64,000 nucleotides of DNA from Helichrysum umbraculigerum (lineage: Eukaryota; Streptophyta; Magnoliopsida; Asterales; Asteraceae): NCBI GenBank assembly GCA_949592205.1, contig CATIUR010000003.1, positions 145,925,259 to 145,989,258 of the forward strand, given 5' to 3'. Shown here piece by piece: positions 58,565-64,000 of the stretch (position 1 is its first letter; each line of letters starts with the position of its first letter). Position numbers and translations under genes: made by a program. The notes beneath the pieces were generated by a model. It was not told the DNA's origin and did not search any database. It was given only the letters and a program-made list of their open reading frames with translations.

Positions 58565-59592
58565 ACATTCCTCTCCAGCTACACATCGTCGGACAATTCC
58601 ATCAGCACACTGTCTGAACAGATATGGGTCTTCCCAAAAGTAATAACGTAAAGATGAGAAAAACCTCTTTCTTTGGTTAAAGTCCAATCCGGATGGAAGA
58701 GTCTTTGTAACTAGAAAGTTTGCAATATCAGCGAACCATGGAAATTCATTCAGAATTGCTTTCAACAAGCTTTCATCAGGAAACTTATCTCGAATTTCAG
58801 TTTCATCCAACTTATCCAATTCTGGATTTTCCAGTCTTGACAGATGATCTGCAGCCAGATTTTCTGCTCCCTTCTTATCACGAATCTCAATGTCAAACTC
58901 TTGCAATAACAAAATCCATCTCAACAACCTTGGTTTTGCATCTTGTTTCCCAAACAAGTATCTTAATGCAGAGTGGTCGGTAAAAACAACCGTTTTTGAC
59001 AGAACCAGGTAAGAGCGAAACTTATCAAACGCAAAAACAACAGCAAGCAATTCCTTCTCAGTCGTAGTGTAATTCTCCTGTGCACTCGTCAAAGTCTTGC
59101 TTGCGTAATAAATAGGTTGAAACTTCTTATCAACCCTCTGACCTAAAACTGCTCCTACAGCGTAATCACTGGCGTCACACATCAATTCAAATGGAAGATC
59201 CCAATTCGGACTTATCATAATTGGTGCGGATACCAATTTCTCCTTTAAAATCTTGAACGCATCTTGGCATTCCTTTGAAAACTCGAACTTAGCTTCCTTT
59301 TCCAACAACTTGTTCATAGGACGTGCTATCTTTGAAAAATCCTTGATGAATCTTCTATAGAACCCATCATGTCCTAAGAAACTTCGTATTCCTTTAACAT
59401 TTGGTGGATGCGGTAGCTTTGCTATTGCCTCAATCTTCGTTTGATCAACTTCAATACCAGCTCTCGAAATTTTATGCCCCAACACAACTCCTTCTCATAC
59501 CATGAAATGACACTTTTCCCAATTTAAAACGAGATTGGAACTCTCACACCTTTGCAACATCCTCTTTAGATTCATCAGACACTTATCAAAAG
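58565..59592 (-). pseudogene. Athila/Tat-type reverse transcriptase C-terminus and RNase H fragment
   Basis: Contains the RT connection (LGHKISRAGIEVDQTKIEAI), RNase H (LMCDASDYAVGAVLGQ, ENYTTTEKELLAVVFA, VFTDHSALRYLF) and the start of the integrase linker. A TGA at 59497-59495 interrupts the frame just before LGHKIS. The upstream RT is cut by the insertion at 59593. Together with 55729-56005 and 52642-53295 this is one pol gene in three pieces. Confidence 0.9.
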
Positions 59593-61386
59593 TGTAACAC
59601 CCTCAAATTTTGGTTTGCGGAAGCGATCGGGTCGGGTGTTACCAAAATTAATATCACAGCATAAGATACATAATGAACGACTCTAAATGAGACGTTTGAA
59701 AATAATTATACAATTCCCAAAATAGAACGTTTACAACGTTATGAGTTTGACAGTAAATTCCAAATACATAATTTGAAAATACAAAAGTAAATGTAGAGTT
59801 GTCCCAAATGTTTGAAATCATGCGACTCGAGCTAGCATAATCTTGTAGTAATCCTAATCCTGCTGGGCACCTGAGAACACATGCTAAAACAGGTCAGCTA
59901 TAAAGCTGGTGAGTTCATAGGTTTGTTAGTTGAAAACATAAAGTATAAATCTTGTATGTTTTGAGAAGTTGTTCAGAATCCACGATTCTGATTTGTAGCA
60001 AATTGTAGTTGTAATTACCAATGTGTAATTCGAAAGTTTAGGTATCTAATACCTAAGCAATTGTAGTCCGTACCTAAGTACACAATAATTGAGGCATACC
60101 GAGCCTGAATACCTATCTGGTATGAGTAAGTGTATAACGGGAGGCAATACCTGCCTAAGTTGTAACCAAATAACTGTATGACCACGTCATATGATAGTAA
60201 GTAACTGTAGTCCCGCAGAAATATGATTTAATATATGAGGTGTTGCATCCAGCAACAAGTGATTGTAGATCCGCAGATCTATGTTTGAACGTTTAGCGTG
60301 TCCGTTTACCCGATTAGCATAAGCTAACCCGGACATGAATTGAGCCAACGGCCTCGCGTGGCAGCACCACCGATCCGTTAACTTATAGTGAATCCCGAGT
60401 ATAACTCGCTGATCCATTGATTGAAGTTTCGTCCACTGCAATACCGTGGTTTCGTTTTGTGCCCACTTTACCGTGGCATCGTTTGGTGCCCGCTGCAATA
60501 CCGCGGCATCGTTTTTGAAGTTGCTCGCAAGCAATTTGTAATTGAGCCGGCAGTACAACGACATGCCCGACTAAGTTATTTGAGAGCCAGCAGTACTCGA
60601 CATGCCTGACTAAGTAGATCGTATAATAGTATGTAGATATTCATCAGGTGACACCCCCACGGTTGGATTACATCCTGAGCCAGAGTCGTCACCAGTTGAG
60701 TAGTATGGATATAAGAAGTCTGTACTAACTTGTGATAATATTGTATACTCCTAGTCTAAAGCCTAGCAAGTATATATAACGGAGTCTTGGGAAAATGTTC
60801 ACTTAAGTTCGGTTCCCATTCTAGTGATAATGAAGTGTGTCGACAGTTTTAGTTCTTAAAGAATAACCAAACTTGTAACAGTACAGATGTTGTTCAGTGT
60901 AGGTAGAACTAACTAGTTCTAATGTATTCAATGATATTGTCCCGTGACAATATGGCCAAAAGATTGTGATAACTAAATCAAGTTATGTGTTGGTAATCGT
61001 TTTCCAACGACCTAACCGGGTACGATTGTAACCTATCTAGGTTAAGTATTGATATTGTTCTAAAACAATATTGCGGGTGTAATTCCTAAGTATTACACAT
61101 TTCGTATTACATACAGTAATATAAATAGTTGTAAATTATAAACGATTGTTAATATGATTTGAAAACAGCAATTGAGCATGTGTTTCACCCCGAAAATAGT
61201 AAAACAGTTGAAAGAGTGGGGCTATGAAACTCACCTGTGAGTTGTTAGCGATACGATGATACGCGCGTCGTCCGAATGGTAACCTTCTAGTGTCCTAAAC
61301 ACGTGAGGTTATATAAGTATGAGACAAATCAGTTTGTCTAAGCGAGTGTTCATGTATGCATTTGTTGTTGAAGTCTGGGAATGGTG

Positions 61387-61496
61387 TACGGGGGTCCGGG
61401 GGCAGCGCCCCTGGTAGCGGGGTCCAAGGGGTGGCAACCCCTGGCGGGGTCCAAGGGGCAGAGCCCCTGGCTGGGGTCGAGCTGCCAGGTCAGCTT
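61387..61496 (-). repeat. GC-rich hairpin block, copy 3
   Basis: Near-identical to 54381-54490, with two changes that weaken the middle hairpin (GTGGCAACCCCTGG). Confidence 0.9.
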
Positions 61497-61616
61497 GGAA
61501 AATTTTATTTCTACTACTTTACTTTAAAGAAAACGTATTCGAAATCCAAATCCGGGTAAAATCGAGTGGTAAAATTTGGTTGTCAATACTTAGTGAAAAA
61601 CATAGATTTTTAAGGT

Positions 61617-61855
61617 TCTGCGACGTCAGATGCGACGTCAGCTGCGACGTCAGATGCGACGTAGGGTCTTGCGTCGCTATGTGCGACGTCGCAATTTAAT
61701 GCGACATTGTGTGTTACGTCGCAATGTGCAGCGTTTAAGATTTACTGCGACGTAGGGTGTTACGTCGCATCATGCGACGTTGAGATGTTTTTGCGACGTT
61801 GGCTGCGACGTCGGCTGCGACGTCGCAGCACTGTTTTTGGTCCCTGCGACGTAGC
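61617..61855 (-). repeat. Palindrome array, word GCGACGT(C)
   Basis: About fourteen TGCGACGT or TACGTCGCA words, e.g. four in a row at 61619-61660 about 12-16 bp apart. Confidence 0.88.
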
Positions 61856-62469
61856 GGACTGTTCGACGATTTCAAGATCCAAATCGAGTTTTGGCTCGAT
61901 TTTTGGGTGTTTTGATGTTATAGAAAGCTTCTAGCATGTATTTTGAAGTAATCTAAGTAATTTATAGAAAGAGAAACGATTTCTAGAGAGAGAAAGTGAT
62001 AAATCTTACTTTTTGATGAAAATGGAGATGGAGATGATGGTGAAGAAGATGGAGATGATGATGTCCGGTTTTGATGATGATGAACTCCGAAAATGACGAT
62101 GATGATGAGGATGATTCCGATTTTGATGATGATGAATTTGTTGTTGATGTTGTTGGTTGTTGTTGTTTAAGAGAAAGAGATGAGAGAAAGTAGGTGAAAA
62201 AGAAGAAGAAGAAATGAGGAAATGAGATGGGGGTTTGGGTTTTTGTTAAAACTCAGATCCCCAAATGCGGGGACTGTGGTCTCCAACCACAGTACAAAAT
62301 GCCCGTGTTTTATATCCGAAAATAAAGTAAATTTAATATTTTAATTTCATAATTTTGTTTACGCTTTTCGTAAATATTTTTAGTAAAAATGTTTCCTTTG
62401 AACTTTAAAATGTAATTATTTAAAGTTTAAAATCGGCGCGAAATTTGACTTTTTGACCGGGTGTTACAT

Positions 62470-62504
62470 TCTCCCCCTGTTAAGAAAATTTCGTCCCGAA
62501 ATTT
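62470..62504 (-). other. PPT and stem-loop of the gag-only element
   Basis: Minus-strand ACAGGGGGAGAA next to the LTR, and AAATTTCG-GGA-CGAAATTT (62486-62504), a perfect 8-bp stem. It is kept although pol and its stop codon are gone. Confidence 0.8.
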
Positions 62505-62989
62505 AAAGTGATGTCAGGGTTGCGCATGGTCTGGGGAGCAATGCACGTACGAGGTATTTGTCGAATAGATTGCCGACACATGATGTCTATAACGAGGTTG
62601 AATAGCAGTCACTCCATGACCGTATCATGTTTAATCGTTGTAGTCATATTCTGACTATATTGTTTGTTCGAGTTATAGTTTTATTGTTGTTACAGGGTAA
62701 TCGTTTACTTTGTAGTCCACCCGAGACTAGATAGTTGTCACATAGTGACCGTTTAGTGGATAGTCCTATCAGGACTAAGTAATTTGTGAACATTCAGTTG
62801 GTCCAGTTTGCTAAACGCAAACTTTGAGTTTTACGTTGTCCTAGGCTAACTAGCCCTAAGATGTCATCGATATTAGTTTGATAAAAATGATATCGGGGAT
62901 AATAAGTACGTGTTTAGCGAATTTATAATTGAAGGGTTATGTTTTCGAGGAGAAATTGTACTTACATTATCGTTGGAGATTTATTTGAT
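62505..62989 (-). other. Non-coding 3' internal region of the gag-only element
   Basis: No pol motif in any frame. It contains short TAGTCNNNNNNGACTA-like phrases but nothing I can name. Confidence 0.6.
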
Positions 62990-63961
62990 TCACTCGGAGT
63001 CGATTAAGTGAATTTTGCGTCTTTTTGGGCAGTCCTTCTTGTAATGACCAGGTTCCTTACATTTGAAGCATAACCTTCGAGAGTCGGGATTGGCGGGAAC
63101 TCTGCAATCCCGGATTACGTGTCCATATCGTTGGCATCTTTCGCAGGGTAATCCGCAAAATCCGTCATGATGACGTTTGCAGCTGTGACAAAATGGTTTG
63201 TTACCCGCATAGCCTTGTCTTTCGTTGGGTTCGACAACATAGTACTTCAAGGGTTCAGGTTGATTGGTTGGATTTTGACTAGAGCTGGAATCCCCACTAC
63301 ATTTTGTTAGGTTGTTTTTGGTTGCAGTGGCTTCGCGTCGTTCCCTCTGTGCCATAAGTCTGTGGGCCATACGAATGGCCTCTTCAATAGTAGCGGGTTT
63401 AGAGGCGGTGACCATTCCCTCAATTAGTAGCGGGAGTCCACCGGTGTACCTTGCGATTTGTTGACTTTCAGGGTTTACGATGGTTGGGCAAAGGTGTGCT
63501 AGTTGTTGAAAACGGTTAGTATATGTTTCGATGTCGTTGTCCTCTACGGTGAGGTGCCAAAGTTCGTCCTCGAGTTTGTGAAGTACTTCGATGGGACAAT
63601 ACTTGTCCTTCATGATTCGTTTCAGGTCTTCCCACGGAAGTTCGTGAGCAGTGTCGATTCCTACAGTCCGGGCGTGAAAATTCCACCAGGTAGAGGCATC
63701 ATCCTGGAGGGTGTATGTGGCGTACAAGACTTTGCAGTCGTCAGGGCAGTTGCACACGTGGAAAATAGATTCCATTTTCTCGAACCATCGAATTAATCCG
63801 ATAGCTCCTTCAGTACCAACGAAGTTTGGTGGTTCGCACCTCTGGAAATCCTTAAAAGTGCAAGGCTTTACTTGGTTCTGAGCAGCTAGGGTCGCAGTCA
63901 CTGCTTGATTAATAATTTGATCGTGCTCAGCTCGAGTGAAAGTTTGTCGTTTAGGAGGCAT
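62990..63961 (-). CDS. Gag protein of the gag-only element
   Basis: 323 codons from MPPKRQTFTRAEHD; an upstream in-frame ATG at 63988 is less likely because all gags here start MPP(K/R)R. The gag domain covers about residues 40-215 (GTEGAIGLIRWFEK, DDASTWWNF, LEDELWHL), then a Ser/Asn-rich linker, a Cys/His-rich segment (CHSCKRHHDGFCGLPCERC), and a zinc knuckle CFKCKEPGHYKKDC (about 296-309). It stops cleanly 14 residues later instead of continuing into protease. Gag packages the element RNA in cytoplasmic particles. The undisturbed frame suggests a working structural gene. Confidence 0.9.
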   Translation of the reverse strand: MPPKRQTFTRAEHDQIINQAVTATLAAQNQVKPCTFKDFQRCEPPNFVGTEGAIGLIRWFEKMESIFHVCNCPDDCKVLYATYTLQDDASTWWNFHARTVGIDTAHELPWEDLKRIMKDKYCPIEVLHKLEDELWHLTVEDNDIETYTNRFQQLAHLCPTIVNPESQQIARYTGGLPLLIEGMVTASKPATIEEAIRMAHRLMAQRERREATATKNNLTKCSGDSSSSQNPTNQPEPLKYYVVEPNERQGYAGNKPFCHSCKRHHDGFCGLPCERCQRYGHVIRDCRVPANPDSRRLCFKCKEPGHYKKDCPKRRKIHLIDSE

Positions 63962-64000
63962 GATTCTTGAACAAGAATAAAATGACAAAGTGTGAGATCT
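63962..64000 (-). other. Leader of the gag-only element (cut by window end)
   Basis: Only 39 bases; PBS and 5' LTR would lie beyond 64000. Confidence 0.5.

Larger units (their letters stand above)
59593..62468 (-). mobile_element. 3' LTR of the gag-only element, 2876 bp
   Basis: TGTAACACCC...GGTGTTACA. Contains a GC-rich block (61387-61496), a GCGACGT array (61617-61855), and GATGATGAT-rich and GA-rich stretches (62010-62225). Confidence 0.9.
59593..64000 (-). mobile_element. Gag-only chromovirus-type element (5' end beyond the window)
   Basis: Order on the minus strand: gag (63961-62990), 485 bases without pol, hairpin, PPT, 3' LTR (62468-59593). The 5 bases before it are AAAAG (59588-59592). 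It resembles the LTR-gag-LTR non-autonomous elements described in plants (TR-GAG type), which must borrow enzymes from relatives. Confidence 0.8.

Overview
This is plant nuclear DNA, probably from an Asteraceae-like eudicot. The plant origin is clear from an intron-containing NCL-type exchanger gene, a CIN-class TCP gene with a miR319 site, plant LTR retrotransposons primed by initiator tRNA-Met, and CACTA, hAT, Mutator and Tourist elements. The family is only a guess from the style of the retroelements. About two thirds of the window is nested transposable elements. The middle holds a small gene island with two host genes.

Left nest (1-23649). The window opens in the last 406 bases of an unidentified LTR, apparently inserted into the LTR of a minus-strand Ty3/gypsy chromovirus (407-23649). 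That outer element has LTRs of about 4 kb, an extra ORF between PBS and gag, a gag-pol frame with one frameshift in integrase, and three tRNA-like modules per LTR. Its gag is split by a complete, nearly pristine plus-strand chromovirus (7781-18016; 2651-bp LTRs with one mismatch seen; target duplication CTAAT; one open 1481-codon gag-pol).

Gene island (23650-about 47140). Small DNA transposons and old retroelement debris surround NCL (31043-34883, eight exons, 670 aa, plus strand) and a TCP4-like gene (36784-37692, minus). A 922-bp hAT-like element (8-bp duplication) and a 4.66-kb non-autonomous CACTA element follow. The CACTA element carries a piece of organellar trnR-ACG and a GC-richer, possibly captured exon. 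Tourist-like and Mutator-like MITEs with clear target duplications are also present.

Right nest (about 47140-64000). An old minus-strand Athila/Tat-type element has been broken by four chromovirus-type insertions: three solo LTRs (48200-50899, 53296-55728, 56006-58564) and one element (59593 to beyond the end) whose gag ends in a stop and which has no pol before its 3' LTR, i.e. a gag-only element.

The most unusual pattern is inside the LTRs. Nearly every LTR here carries an array of short palindromic words, and the word differs between LTR copies: CGACACT/AGTGTCG with CGTCACT/AGTGACG, TGCGACACAA/TTGTGTCGCA, GCGACGT, ACCCGTCCGGGT at exactly 22-bp spacing, and CCATACGCCGTATGG in the Athila-type LTR. 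Spacers diverge while words stay fixed. Other notable signals are the tRNA-like trio, a covarying hairpin next to the polypurine tract, and the extra ORF with a SUMO-interaction-like N terminus and a tail anchor.
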